64,000 bases of DNA, from IMG/VR virus record IMGVR_UViG_3300027850_000002, positions 62,001 through 126,000 of that record. The stretch is one strand, 5' to 3'. Numbering within the stretch: position 1 is the stretch's first letter; every line of letters starts with the position of its first letter. Below are positions 25,124 through 34,330 of the stretch, one piece after another. The translations under genes were made by a program, and so were the position numbers. The DNA comes from a virus. The notes beneath the pieces were generated by a model. That model saw nothing but the letters and a program-made list of their open reading frames with translations. It was not told the DNA's origin and ran no database searches.

Positions 25124-26914
25124 ATGGCCATTGATGGAATGTTCGACTCGGGCGTTTCCGATCTGTCGACGCACAACACGTCGTCACACGGTAGTCCACT
25201 GTTCGACTTCCTCACGGCGTTCGCGCCTAGGAAGCTCAAGGACCTCTTTCGTCTTTGCGAGTACCTCTACTTCAACAGCGCCCAGATCTACGCGGCATTG
25301 CAGAAGTTCTGTACGTATCCCGTCACGGACATCGTCTACGAGACGCAGAACGAAGCGCTCAAGGATTACTACGAAGACCTACACAACAAGACGCTCAAGA
25401 CCAAACGCATCTTGATCCGTGCGGCCGTCGACAAGTTCGTCTACGGAAACGCGTTCTTCTCGATGTACGCGCCGTTCGTTCGCTTCCTCAAGTGTCCGAA
25501 GTGCGCGACGCTGACCAACATCCAGCAGGTCACCTACAAGTTCAAGTTGAAGAAGCTGGCGTTCAACTACACGTGCAAGGGCTGCAGCGTTCGCGTCGAC
25601 GTCACTGACAAGGACGTCATCGATCGCAAGATCACACGCAAGGATCGTATCTCAGTGATCCGCTGGGATCCGAAGCTGATGGACATCGACTACAACCCCA
25701 TCACCGGACACAGCGAGTACTACTACACGATCCCCAAGGAAATTAAGGAGCGTTGCGCCAAGGGGAACAAGCACCTCATCGACACCATGCCGATGGAGTT
25801 CTTGAAGGCGATCCGCGAGGACAAGATCTTCAAGTTCGACGAGGGTCAAGTCTTCCACATGCGCATGGATGCGCCTGCGGGTATCGAAGCGCAGTGGGGC
25901 TTCCCGCCACTCGCGTCGACGATCAAGCTGTTCTTCTACGCGGCCGTGCTGCGTAAGGCGAACGAGGCCATCGCGCTCGAGTACATCGTTCCCCTGCGCA
26001 TCATCTCGCCGAAGCAGTCGACGGCAAACGCTGATCCGATGACCACCATCTCCTTGGCCAAGTGGTCCGAGGAGATGAAGACGTCGGTCAAGAAGTGGCG
26101 CCGCGATCCACTGCACATCATGTGGTCGCCAATCCCCGCCGAAGTCACACACCTCGGTGGACAGGCGCGCGCACTCATGACGCTCGGCGAAGTCCAGGCG
26201 GCTGAAGACAACATCATTGCAGCGATGGGGTTGCCCAAGGAGTTCATCTACGGAGGTTTCTCCGCGATGGGCTCGGGCATTCAGTTGCGCGTCCTCGAGA
26301 ATCAGCTCGTCCACCAAACCGGCGACCTCAATGACCTTCTTCAATGGGTCACTGACAAATCCGCGAAGCAGCTCGGACGTGGCACCGTGGTGGTCTCGCT
26401 CGCTCCGTTCCGTTTCATCGACGACGTCCAACAGAAATCCCTTCTGCTGCAGCTCAACGGCGCAGACCCATCGACGGGTCCTTGGATTTCCAAGCGCACG
26501 ATCGGCGTGGCGTTCGACATCGATCCAAGCGACGAGCGCAAGTGGCGCAAGCAAGAGGCGCTCGACGATGCGCGTGTCGCGCAAGAGCTGCAGGTCGAGA
26601 TGCAGAAGCGGCAGAACAACCTTGGAGCCCAGGCACGTGCGCAGGCTCAGCAAGGTCAGCAAGGGCTGTCCTACGACCAGCAGGCCGTGATCGCAGAGGC
26701 AGATCAGCTCGTGCAACAACTGATGGGGTTGGACCCGGGAACGCGGCAATCGCAAATGCACGCGCTTCAGACCGAAGACATGGTGATGTACGCCGTGGTC
26801 AAGGAACGTCTGCACGACCAGACCACGCAGCAAAACCAGCAAGCGATCGCAGCGGCCCGCCAAGGCGGCGATCCCGCAGCCAACGGAGTGCCCCCTCCAG
26901 GCGCCGTGGGTTGA
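25124..26914 (+). CDS. Portal protein
   Basis: 596 residues, preceded by GGGGTAAACC. The fold signature of large-phage portals is seen in PRKLKDLFRLCEYLY, AAVDKFVYGNAFFSMY, LRIISPKQS, ALMTLGEVQAAEDNIIAAMG and LPKEFIYGGFSAMG, ending in a Gln-rich tail. A four-Cys zinc knuckle (LKCPKCATL ... YTCKGCSVR, about residues 125-160) is inserted near the stem domain. It forms the dodecameric ring through which DNA is packaged and to which the neck binds. First gene of the 39-kb rightward late region, divergent from the helicase operon. A TATCAT at 25097-25102 is a weak promoter candidate. Confidence 0.88.
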   Translation: MAIDGMFDSGVSDLSTHNTSSHGSPLFDFLTAFAPRKLKDLFRLCEYLYFNSAQIYAALQKFCTYPVTDIVYETQNEALKDYYEDLHNKTLKTKRILIRAAVDKFVYGNAFFSMYAPFVRFLKCPKCATLTNIQQVTYKFKLKKLAFNYTCKGCSVRVDVTDKDVIDRKITRKDRISVIRWDPKLMDIDYNPITGHSEYYYTIPKEIKERCAKGNKHLIDTMPMEFLKAIREDKIFKFDEGQVFHMRMDAPAGIEAQWGFPPLASTIKLFFYAAVLRKANEAIALEYIVPLRIISPKQSTANADPMTTISLAKWSEEMKTSVKKWRRDPLHIMWSPIPAEVTHLGGQARALMTLGEVQAAEDNIIAAMGLPKEFIYGGFSAMGSGIQLRVLENQLVHQTGDLNDLLQWVTDKSAKQLGRGTVVVSLAPFRFIDDVQQKSLLLQLNGADPSTGPWISKRTIGVAFDIDPSDERKWRKQEALDDARVAQELQVEMQKRQNNLGAQARAQAQQGQQGLSYDQQAVIAEADQLVQQLMGLDPGTRQSQMHALQTEDMVMYAVVKERLHDQTTQQNQQAIAAARQGGDPAANGVPPPGAVG

Positions 26915-26929
26915 TAGGATAAACACACC

Positions 26930-27307
26930 ATGCCTCAAGAGTCTGAAGACTTCGCCGACGTCATCGAGAAAGCCCAGCGCATCGGTGGCGACATGGGCAG
27001 CCTGTTCAACGGGCCCGGCCGTGTTGCGTTCGAAGCGCAACAGCCGAATCGTGCAGGACCTGTCCAAGACTACGAGGCGCATTCCGAAGTCTTTGCGCTC
27101 CCGGCTGATCGAGAAGCCTACGAAGACGTCATGAACCAAGTCCTGCGCGGTGAAGCGATCATGCGCTACGAGGTCCGTACATTCTCCAAGGAGGGGGACT
27201 TCATGGTTGCGCTGGTCTACCTGACGCCGCTTGCGCGTCCAGCACCAGCACACGATCGAGACGCAGGCGATGCCGAGCCTGTCGAACGACCGCGACGGCT
27301 GCCCTAG
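26930..27307 (+). CDS. Hypothetical protein (125 aa)
   Basis: Starts 15 nt after the portal stop. The product is acidic and helical at the N-terminus (EDFADVIEKAQRIGG), has a short beta-rich middle (AIMRYEVRTFSKEGDFMVAL) and ends in Pro/Arg. No family recognised. Its place between portal and RNA polymerase suggests a virion or packaging accessory. Confidence 0.7.
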   Translation: MPQESEDFADVIEKAQRIGGDMGSLFNGPGRVAFEAQQPNRAGPVQDYEAHSEVFALPADREAYEDVMNQVLRGEAIMRYEVRTFSKEGDFMVALVYLTPLARPAPAHDRDAGDAEPVERPRRLP

Positions 27308-27339
27308 TGGAGTCTTGTACCAAAAAGGACGCGTAACTC

Positions 27340-30300
27340 ATGGTGCCGCTACGCCCAATGCTCGAAGACGCGGCCACGCGTCGCGAGATGATCCGCAAGA
27401 AGGTCATCGAGGGTCTCGAACAATCGTTCCCGCTGAAGGCGGGCAAACACATGGTCGAGCTGTCCAACGTTCGGGTGGACCCGCAGGAGTTTTCCTCCCG
27501 CGAACAGAAGCGTGCGGTGCTCGAAGGCAAGACGTTATCGGAACGTGTACGCGGTGACATCACGGTCAAGAACGCAGCGGGCGGTGTCGTCGACCACTCG
27601 AAGGACTTCACACTGCTTCAGCTGCCGTACTTTACGCCGCGACACACGTTCATCCTCGACGGCACAGAGTACTCCGTATCGAATCAGCTGCGCACCAAAC
27701 CAGGCGCGTACGTCCGTCGCCGCGGCAACGAAGAGCTGGAGGCGACGTTCAACCTTTCAAAGGGCGCCAACTTCCGTGTGTCGATGGAGCCCGAGAAGGG
27801 CCTCCTCTACATGCAGCCGTCACACACGACGACCAAGATCCCGTTGCATCCCATCCTACGCGCGCTGGGGATGCCGCATCAGGACATCGCGGCCGGATGG
27901 GGCTCCGAAATCGCGGGCATGAATCGTGACGCTTGGAAGAATCCAGACAAGCACGTCAGCAAGCTTTACGAGACGCTCATCCATCCCGCGAAACAGGTCG
28001 CAGCGACCACAGAAGATCGAGCACACGCGTTGCGTGAATACTTCAGTGCAACGGCGATGGACCCTGAGGTCACTGCACACACGCTCGGTTATCCGTACGA
28101 CAAAGCTTCGTCATCGTCGATCCTGGCGGCATCCAAGAAACTGCTCGACGTGCACAGGGCCGCCGCCGATGTCGACGACCGTGACTCGTTGGCGTTCAAA
28201 ACGTTTCACTCCGTAGACGACTTCGTCAAAGAACGGGTTCAGCTGGAAGCGCGTGCGATGCGCGCAAAGCTTGGCTGGAAACTGGACGCGAGCCACGGCA
28301 ACCTGAAGAAGGCGCTGCCCGCAGGACCGTTCACGCGTTCGATGCACGGTCTCTTGGTGGGCTCGTCGCTTTCGGCGGTCCCCATGCAGATCAATCCGAT
28401 GGAGCTGCTCGACGAGGCGTCACGCGTCACGATGCTTGGTGAAGGTGCGATTGCGTCCGAGCGCGCGATCCCCCTCGAGGCTCGTGATGTTCATCCAACC
28501 CACTTCGGAATTCTGGACCCTGCACGCACGCCTGAAAGCTTCAAGGTGGGCGTGGACCTGCGCGCAACAATCGGCGCACGGCGTGATGACAAGGGAAACC
28601 TCTACGCGCCCGTGCGCGATATCAAGAGCGGCGCAGCGACGTATCTCAAGGCGGGCGACATGGCGAAGTCCGTCATCGCATTCCCTGGCGAACATGTCGG
28701 GCCAGGAAAAATGGTCGATGCGATGGCGCACGGAGTGGTGTCGCGTGTGTCGTCCGACAAGGTCACGCACCAGCTCGAACACGTCGCTGATCAGTACGGG
28801 CCGACCTCAAACCTGTTGCCGTTGGTCTACGGTATCCAGGCAAACCGCGTGCTCATGGCCAGCAAACACCAAGGCCAGGCATTGCCGCTCACGTACCGTG
28901 AAGCGCCGCTCGTACAGGTCGCGTCGTGGAAGCCAGGGACGTCTGTCGAACGAGAGATGGTCAAACTGATTGTTCCAACCGCGCGCTTCGCCGGCATGGT
29001 CACAAAGATCGACGACGATCACATCCACATCACGCCGCACACAGACAAACACGCATCTGAGGCCGCATCTGAAGTCGAGACGCGGTTGGAACGTGTGAAG
29101 GTGGCAGCGACGGAGCCTCACAAACTCCATTACGACGTGCACTTTCCGCTCGCTGCCAAGACGATGCTCCACAATGAGCTAACCGTGAAGGTGGGCGACC
29201 GTGTCGAAAAGGACCAGCTCCTCGCGCACTCGAACTTCACCAAGGACGGAACGCTCGCCCTCGGGACCAACCTGCGCGTGGCGTACATGCCCTACCGCGG
29301 CCTCAACACCAACGATGGCATCGTCGTATCGCAAGGCGCTGCGGACAAGCTCACCAGCGAACACATGTACCAACACGCGCTCTCACGTGACGGTGATGTT
29401 CAGCTAGGTCGAGAAAAACATCGTACGTACTTCGGCAGTCGCTACACCGCAGAGCAGTACAACAAGCTAGACGACGACGGTGTCGTCAAACCCGGTACGA
29501 CATTGCACAAGGGTGACTTGATTGTCGCGGGTATTCGAGAGAACAAAGTCACGGGGGACGCGCTCCTCCTTGGCAAGCTGTCCAAGTCCTTGGTCAAGCC
29601 GTATCAAGAAGTCACGCAAGTCTGGACGCACGACCATCCCGGTACGGTGATCGACGTTGCCAAGACCGCCAAGCAAGCCGCTGCATCTGTTCGTACGCAA
29701 GAAACGCTTCAAATCGGCGACAAGCTGTCCAACCGATTCGGCAACAAGGGCGTCATCGCGAAGATCATCCCAGATCATCAGATGATCCAGGACGAACACG
29801 GGCGCCCTGTCGACCTGCTGTTCACCTCCGCGGGCATCGTCTCGCGCATTAACCCCGCGCAGGTCATCGAGACAGCGCTCGGCAAAGTTGCTGAGAAGAT
29901 CGGCAAACCGATCGTCGTACCGCAATACACGCCGGGCCGAGACAACATCCAGTTCGCCAAGAACCTGCTCAAGGAGCACGGGCTCACCGACAAGGAAACG
30001 GTCCTCGACCCGATGACGGGAAAGAAAATCCCGAACATCGTCGTGGGCAAGAGCTACATCCTCAAGCTGTTCAAGACGACGGACTCGAACTGGGCAGCAC
30101 ACGGCGCCGAGAAGTACGACTACAACCAGCAGCCCGCACGTGGTGGTGACGAAGGCGCCAAGGGCATCGGCAAGATGGAGTTCGACGGGCTCGTGGCACA
30201 CAACGCCCGGAATGTGTTGCGTGAAGCTGCGTCCATCAAGAGCCAACGTAACGACGAGTTCTGGCGTGCAATTCAACTCGGGCTTCCAACACCCTCGCCC

Positions 30301-31755
30301 AAGACGCCGTTCGCCTACGACAAGCTGCAGAGCATGCTTACGGGCGCCGGCGTCAAGGTCACAAAGACAGGCTCGAGGCTCGCGTTGGGACCTTTGACCG
30401 ACGCCGACGTCAAGTCGATGTCCTCAGGTGCGCTCAAGGATCCGAGCAAGCTCATTCGCGCCAAGGACCTTCGTCCCGAGACACACGGTCTGTTCGACCC
30501 CGGCATGACCGGCGGTATGGCAGGAACGAAATGGTCACACGTCGATTTGCACGAACCGATCGTCAACCCAGTGTTCGAAGAGCCGGTCCGTCGACTGCTT
30601 GGGCTCACGCAGAAGGAGTTCACGGAGCGCGTCGGCAAAGGCGGGCAGTGGTTCAAAACCGCACTCAATGAGATTCACGTCGACAACAAACTGAAGGACC
30701 TGACAGCACAGTCAAAGAAGGCGCGCGGACCAGCGCTCGATGGTGTGGTGAAGCAGATCAAGTATCTCGGGGCGCTAAAGGAACGTGGCCTCAAGCCTGC
30801 GGACGCCTACGTCATCTCAATGGTGCCCGTGACACCGCCCGTGATTCGTCCAATCCTTCCGCTTCAAGATGGGCGACTGCAGGTCAGCGATGCGAACCTC
30901 CTCTACAAGGATGCATTCCTCGCGAACCACCAACTCCGAGAATCAGCGAAGACGTTGCCGTCGTCGGAACTTCCGATGCCTCGTCAACATCTCTACGACG
31001 CGGTGAGCGCGCTTTACGGCGTGGGTGACCCCGTCAGCCCAGGTGCAGAGAAGCGCGGAGCCAAAGGCTACCTCGCGGCCATCACAGGTACGCGCCCTGG
31101 AAGTGGGTTCTTCCAGTCCAAGATCATGAAGCGTCAACAAGACGTCAGTGGTCGCGCGACCATCGCGCCTGACCCTACCTTGTCAATGGACGAGATTGGC
31201 GTGCCTGAAGGCATGCTCTGGGGCATGTATGGAAAGTTCGTCATCGGGCGCTTGGTCCGACGCGGCTATACAGCAACGGATGCGCAGAAGATGGTGGATG
31301 ATCGTGTCCCGACTGCACGGGATGAATTGATCAATGAATCACATGAACGTCCGGTCATGGTCAACCGAGCACCGTCATTGCATCGTTTCAACATCGTGGG
31401 GGCGTATCCCAAGATTGTTGAGGGAAAGACGCTCAAGCTAAACCCGTTCGCTGAAAAAGGGATGAACGCGGACTACGATGGGGATGCGCTACAGATCCAC
31501 GCTCCGGTAACACCTGGAGGCATCGAAGACGTCAAAAAGATGACGCTCTCGCACCTGATCTTCGCGGACAAACGTCCCGGCGTCTTGAACATCGCGCCTG
31601 ACATGGAGGCCGTGCTCGGGCTGCACCGTGCCACGCAGGTGGCCACCAATAAGAAGCTCAAGCACTTCGAGTCGCAAGAAGAAGCGATGGCGGCGTACCA
31701 CCGCGGGGACATCACCCTCAACGACCCCATCGAAATCAAAGGCAAGCACCTATAA
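27340..31755 (+). CDS. RNA polymerase beta subunit fused to N-terminal half of beta-prime
   Basis: 1471 residues. The beta part shows GTNLRVAYMPYRGLNTNDG and GDKLSNRFGNKGVIAKIIP, with K795 and K803 at the places of the E. coli active-centre lysines K1065 and K1073, then GGDEGAKGIGKMEFDGLVAH. Around residue ~1040 it passes directly into beta-prime (LRPETHGLFDPGMTGG, WSHVDLHEPIVNPVF). The beta-prime N-terminal zinc ribbon is missing between these two segments. It continues through VPVTPPVIRPILPLQDGR, QDVSGRATIAP and RPVMVNRAPSLHR to NADYDGDALQIHAP, with Mg-binding D1378, D1380 and D1382. It stops just after NIAPDMEAVLGLHRAT, before the bridge helix, which is in the gene at 32549. Sitting between portal and capsid genes, it may be a virion-packaged polymerase. 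Confidence 0.93.
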   Translation: MVPLRPMLEDAATRREMIRKKVIEGLEQSFPLKAGKHMVELSNVRVDPQEFSSREQKRAVLEGKTLSERVRGDITVKNAAGGVVDHSKDFTLLQLPYFTPRHTFILDGTEYSVSNQLRTKPGAYVRRRGNEELEATFNLSKGANFRVSMEPEKGLLYMQPSHTTTKIPLHPILRALGMPHQDIAAGWGSEIAGMNRDAWKNPDKHVSKLYETLIHPAKQVAATTEDRAHALREYFSATAMDPEVTAHTLGYPYDKASSSSILAASKKLLDVHRAAADVDDRDSLAFKTFHSVDDFVKERVQLEARAMRAKLGWKLDASHGNLKKALPAGPFTRSMHGLLVGSSLSAVPMQINPMELLDEASRVTMLGEGAIASERAIPLEARDVHPTHFGILDPARTPESFKVGVDLRATIGARRDDKGNLYAPVRDIKSGAATYLKAGDMAKSVIAFPGEHVGPGKMVDAMAHGVVSRVSSDKVTHQLEHVADQYGPTSNLLPLVYGIQANRVLMASKHQGQALPLTYREAPLVQVASWKPGTSVEREMVKLIVPTARFAGMVTKIDDDHIHITPHTDKHASEAASEVETRLERVKVAATEPHKLHYDVHFPLAAKTMLHNELTVKVGDRVEKDQLLAHSNFTKDGTLALGTNLRVAYMPYRGLNTNDGIVVSQGAADKLTSEHMYQHALSRDGDVQLGREKHRTYFGSRYTAEQYNKLDDDGVVKPGTTLHKGDLIVAGIRENKVTGDALLLGKLSKSLVKPYQEVTQVWTHDHPGTVIDVAKTAKQAAASVRTQETLQIGDKLSNRFGNKGVIAKIIPDHQMIQDEHGRPVDLLFTSAGIVSRINPAQVIETALGKVAEKIGKPIVVPQYTPGRDNIQFAKNLLKEHGLTDKETVLDPMTGKKIPNIVVGKSYILKLFKTTDSNWAAHGAEKYDYNQQPARGGDEGAKGIGKMEFDGLVAHNARNVLREAASIKSQRNDEFWRAIQLGLPTPSPKTPFAYDKLQSMLTGAGVKVTKTGSRLALGPLTDADVKSMSSGALKDPSKLIRAKDLRPETHGLFDPGMTGGMAGTKWSHVDLHEPIVNPVFEEPVRRLLGLTQKEFTERVGKGGQWFKTALNEIHVDNKLKDLTAQSKKARGPALDGVVKQIKYLGALKERGLKPADAYVISMVPVTPPVIRPILPLQDGRLQVSDANLLYKDAFLANHQLRESAKTLPSSELPMPRQHLYDAVSALYGVGDPVSPGAEKRGAKGYLAAITGTRPGSGFFQSKIMKRQQDVSGRATIAPDPTLSMDEIGVPEGMLWGMYGKFVIGRLVRRGYTATDAQKMVDDRVPTARDELINESHERPVMVNRAPSLHRFNIVGAYPKIVEGKTLKLNPFAEKGMNADYDGDALQIHAPVTPGGIEDVKKMTLSHLIFADKRPGVLNIAPDMEAVLGLHRATQVATNKKLKHFESQEEAMAAYHRGDITLNDPIEIKGKHL

Positions 31756-31756
31756 T
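31751..31756 (+). promoter_or_regulatory. -10 box (TATAAT) overlapping the rpoBC-like stop codon
   Basis: TATAAT contains the TAA stop of the polymerase fusion and ends 5 nt before the GTG at 31762. The transcription start would fall at or next to that GTG, so the mRNA would be leaderless. No good -35 is seen. Confidence 0.6.
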
Positions 31757-31761
31757 AAAGC

Positions 31762-32130
31762 GTGTCCTTCGTCAGCAACGCGCACGGTCGAGGCGTGGTC
31801 GCCGCTCTCGTGCGGTTCGGTCTCAAGAACGCAGCCGAGGAGCTGCGGCTGAAAATCCCGAGCCGTACGTTTCACGGATTCGACGCGGCCCACAAAACAG
31901 AAGCGGACCGCGGCGCGAAGAAAGCAGCTGACGAGATCGAGGGCAACGCGAACAACCTCGCGGACATGTTCAAGCAGCTCGAAGAGGGTGTTTCACCCGC
32001 CGTTCAGCTTGCCTCGCGTGACCCGCTCGATCGACAAGTGTCGTGGGGCGCACCGTCGAACCTTGCGGCCGGCGATGCGGGGAACCGCGTTAGTGATATG
32101 GGACAACCAACCGGCTTTGGAGGCGTCTGA
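31762..32130 (+). CDS. Small tagged protein between the two polymerase genes (122 aa)
   Basis: GTG start 5 nt after TATAAT. The N-terminus has the recurrent module NAHGRGVVAALVRFGLK. The rest is charged and helical (AAHKTEADRGAKKAADEIEG, ADMFKQLEEGVSPAV) and ends in a Gly/Asn-rich tail (GDAGNRVSDMGQPTGFGG). Not similar to any polymerase part I know. It lies exactly in the break of beta-prime. Proposed to be a virion or polymerase-associated protein; function unknown. Confidence 0.75.
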   Translation: MSFVSNAHGRGVVAALVRFGLKNAAEELRLKIPSRTFHGFDAAHKTEADRGAKKAADEIEGNANNLADMFKQLEEGVSPAVQLASRDPLDRQVSWGAPSNLAAGDAGNRVSDMGQPTGFGGV

Positions 32131-32537
32131 TGCTCGATCGTTTTGTTAACCAGGGTCGCATTGACGCGATGGTGCGTTTCAAGGTCAGCATGTCGCTGGG
32201 TAAACCAGGTGGCGGGAGTCGCTTCAGCGCTCCGCCAATGGCAGCAGCACCGGCTGCGGCTGCCGCCAGTGCGGGCGGCGGCGGTTTCATGGACAAGGCC
32301 AAAGCGTTCGGCAGTGGCCAGCTCGGGGCCGCGAAGGACCTTCTGGGCAATATGCGCCAAGGCCTCGGCGGAGCAGCGTCCCCCGAGCTAGGTGCGGCAG
32401 CTCGCGGTGCTGCGCTCGGCAATCTCAAGACTCTCGCGCCGTCGCTCCTCGCAGGCGGCGGTCTCTACTTGATGCACAAGCACAAGCAGGAGCAGGCGCA
32501 GGCGCGGCAGCAGCAGATGATGCCGGGCAGTTTCTGA
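32130..32537 (+). CDS. Tagged Gly/Ala-rich hydrophobic protein (135 aa)
   Basis: ATG overlaps the previous stop (TGATG). Residues 3-18 carry the module DRFVNQGRIDAMVRFKV. It is followed by Ala/Gly-rich segments (APAAAAASAGGGGFMDKAKA, GQLGAAKDLLGNMRQGLGG, LKTLAPSLLAGGGLYLMHKH) able to form glycine-zipper membrane or channel helices, and a Gln-rich end. Small glycine-rich proteins with this module recur in the late region and may be internal virion proteins ejected with DNA. Confidence 0.75.
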   Translation: MLDRFVNQGRIDAMVRFKVSMSLGKPGGGSRFSAPPMAAAPAAAAASAGGGGFMDKAKAFGSGQLGAAKDLLGNMRQGLGGAASPELGAAARGAALGNLKTLAPSLLAGGGLYLMHKHKQEQAQARQQQMMPGSF

Positions 32538-32548
32538 AACGTTGAACC

Positions 32549-34330
32549 ATGCCGACGACCCTTGGCCAACATCTCGTCGATTCGATCCTTCCACAGAAGT
32601 GGAAGGGTGGCGGCGTTCTGACCAAGGGCGCGTTGAACACCATGCTTCTGGGTGTGGCCAAGGACGACGTGCACAAGTACCCCGACGTCGTGACACGGCT
32701 CAAAAGGCTGGGTGACGAGGTCGCTACGCTCGACGGAATTTCCGTCGGTCTCGACGACATTGCACCGCACGCAACCGACCGTGACGCCGCGTTGAAGCCG
32801 CACGCTGACGCGTTCCACCAGGCGACGAACAACCCCGACAAGATCAAGGCCCTCATCGGCGGGCAGAACGCGATGCTCAACCTCGCGCGCAATCACCCCG
32901 GCACGATGGGTGAGATGGTACGTGCTGGCGGACGCGGCAACGCCGCGCAGCTCATGCGTACGGTTGGAGCGCCGGTGTTTGCCGAAGATTCCAAAGGGAA
33001 AGTCATCCCGTGGTTCGTCAACAAGAGCTTCTCCGAAGGACTCAAGCCGGCAGACGCATGGGTGATGGGCGGGCAGGCGCGCGTCAATGCGGTGGTCTCG
33101 AACATTTCGGTCGTTGAACCAGGAGACCTTGCCAAAATTCTCGTCAACAACATGGGCGACCAGCTCGTGTCGTCCGTCGACTGCGGAACGCACAATGGTC
33201 TCGCGATGCTTCCGACCGATGCCCACATCATCGATCGGTACCTGGCAGGCACGAATCAACTGATCACGCCGCAGCTTGCGTCGCACCTCGCCAAAGAAGG
33301 CAAGGACGTCATCGTGCGTTCACCGATGACTTGTCAGGCCGCACACGGTGTCTGTCAACACTGCCAGGGCTTGTCGACGTCAGGACACGCCCACCCCATC
33401 GGGACGAACATCGGCGTACGCGCGGCACAGGCCCTCGCGGAACCTCTCACCCAGTTCGCGCTCAACGCCAAGCACGGCGGACGTGTGGTTGGTGTCGACG
33501 ACGAGAAGCGGCTCGAGGGCATCAAAGGCGTGCGAGCACTGCTCGAGATTCCATCGTCGTTCGCGCACAAGGCCGTGCTCTCGGATCGTGACGGGTCGGT
33601 GTCAAAGATCGACAAGGCACCACAAGGCGGTCACTTCGTCTTCGTCGGCGCCGGCAGTCACTACGTACCGCCCGCGCACAAGGTGACGGTCAACGTCGGC
33701 CAGTCAATGTACGCGGGCGACCTGCTCTCAGACGGCGTTCCCAAGCCAGACGAAATCGTTCAACACAAGGGACTCGGCGAAGGACGGCGTTACCTCGTCG
33801 ACGCGCTCTCGGACGTCTACAAACGTGCCGGCTCCGAGATCGACAAACGGCACCTGGAAATCTTGGCCAAGAGCGTGCTCAACCACGTTCAGATCACAGA
33901 CCCAGGTCCGCACGATGCCTTTCTCAAAGGTGACATCGTCAACTACAACCAGTTCCAGTCGGCGGTCGCTGCGTCGAAACAACGGCGTCCGACGGCAGAC
34001 GCGATCGGCGAAACGCTTGCCGAAGGCGTCCTACATCACACTGCGGGCACGTCCATGACACAGCCGATGGTCGATCAACTCGTTCGCCACGGAATCACAA
34101 CCGTCGCGACCGCGAATCCCGGTCCGCGCGCACTGCCTTTCATGCGGCCCGCGTCACGTACGCCGCTGCTCAACCCTGATTGGATGGCACGTCTCGCACA
34201 CCGTTACTTGAAAGAGTCACTGTTGACGGGCATCCACCGTGGTGATGTTTCGAACTTGCATGGAGCGTCACCCGTACCTGCGTACGTTGCAGGCACTGAG
34301 TTTGGCTTAGGCGAAGAGGGCCATTACTGA
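32549..34330 (+). CDS. RNA polymerase beta-prime subunit, C-terminal half
   Basis: 593 residues. The bridge-helix region is MVRAGGRGNAAQLMRTVG and AWVMGGQARVNAVVSNISVV (E. coli MADSGARGSAAQ and STHGARKGLADTAL). The second zinc site is intact: C212 in SVDCGTH and C262, C269, C272 in TCQAAHGVCQHCQG. The trigger helix is IGVRAAQALAEPLTQFALNA. The C-terminal part (VNVGQSMYAGDLLSDGVP and LEILAKSVLNHVQI) follows the beta-prime order to the end. It must assemble with the product of 27340-31755 to form a catalytic centre. The large lineage insertion in the trigger loop is absent. Confidence 0.92.
   Translation: MPTTLGQHLVDSILPQKWKGGGVLTKGALNTMLLGVAKDDVHKYPDVVTRLKRLGDEVATLDGISVGLDDIAPHATDRDAALKPHADAFHQATNNPDKIKALIGGQNAMLNLARNHPGTMGEMVRAGGRGNAAQLMRTVGAPVFAEDSKGKVIPWFVNKSFSEGLKPADAWVMGGQARVNAVVSNISVVEPGDLAKILVNNMGDQLVSSVDCGTHNGLAMLPTDAHIIDRYLAGTNQLITPQLASHLAKEGKDVIVRSPMTCQAAHGVCQHCQGLSTSGHAHPIGTNIGVRAAQALAEPLTQFALNAKHGGRVVGVDDEKRLEGIKGVRALLEIPSSFAHKAVLSDRDGSVSKIDKAPQGGHFVFVGAGSHYVPPAHKVTVNVGQSMYAGDLLSDGVPKPDEIVQHKGLGEGRRYLVDALSDVYKRAGSEIDKRHLEILAKSVLNHVQITDPGPHDAFLKGDIVNYNQFQSAVAASKQRRPTADAIGETLAEGVLHHTAGTSMTQPMVDQLVRHGITTVATANPGPRALPFMRPASRTPLLNPDWMARLAHRYLKESLLTGIHRGDVSNLHGASPVPAYVAGTEFGLGEEGHY

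Noticed and set aside
25652-27253. 533-codon minus-strand frame opposite the portal gene
   Set aside because: Antisense shadow of the portal frame in high-GC DNA; no motif and no ribosome-binding site.
27340-34330. phiKZ-like nucleus-forming jumbo phage
   Set aside because: Apart from multisubunit RNA polymerase there is no tubulin-like or shell gene in the window, and DNA replication uses a family A polymerase with a fused primase-helicase.
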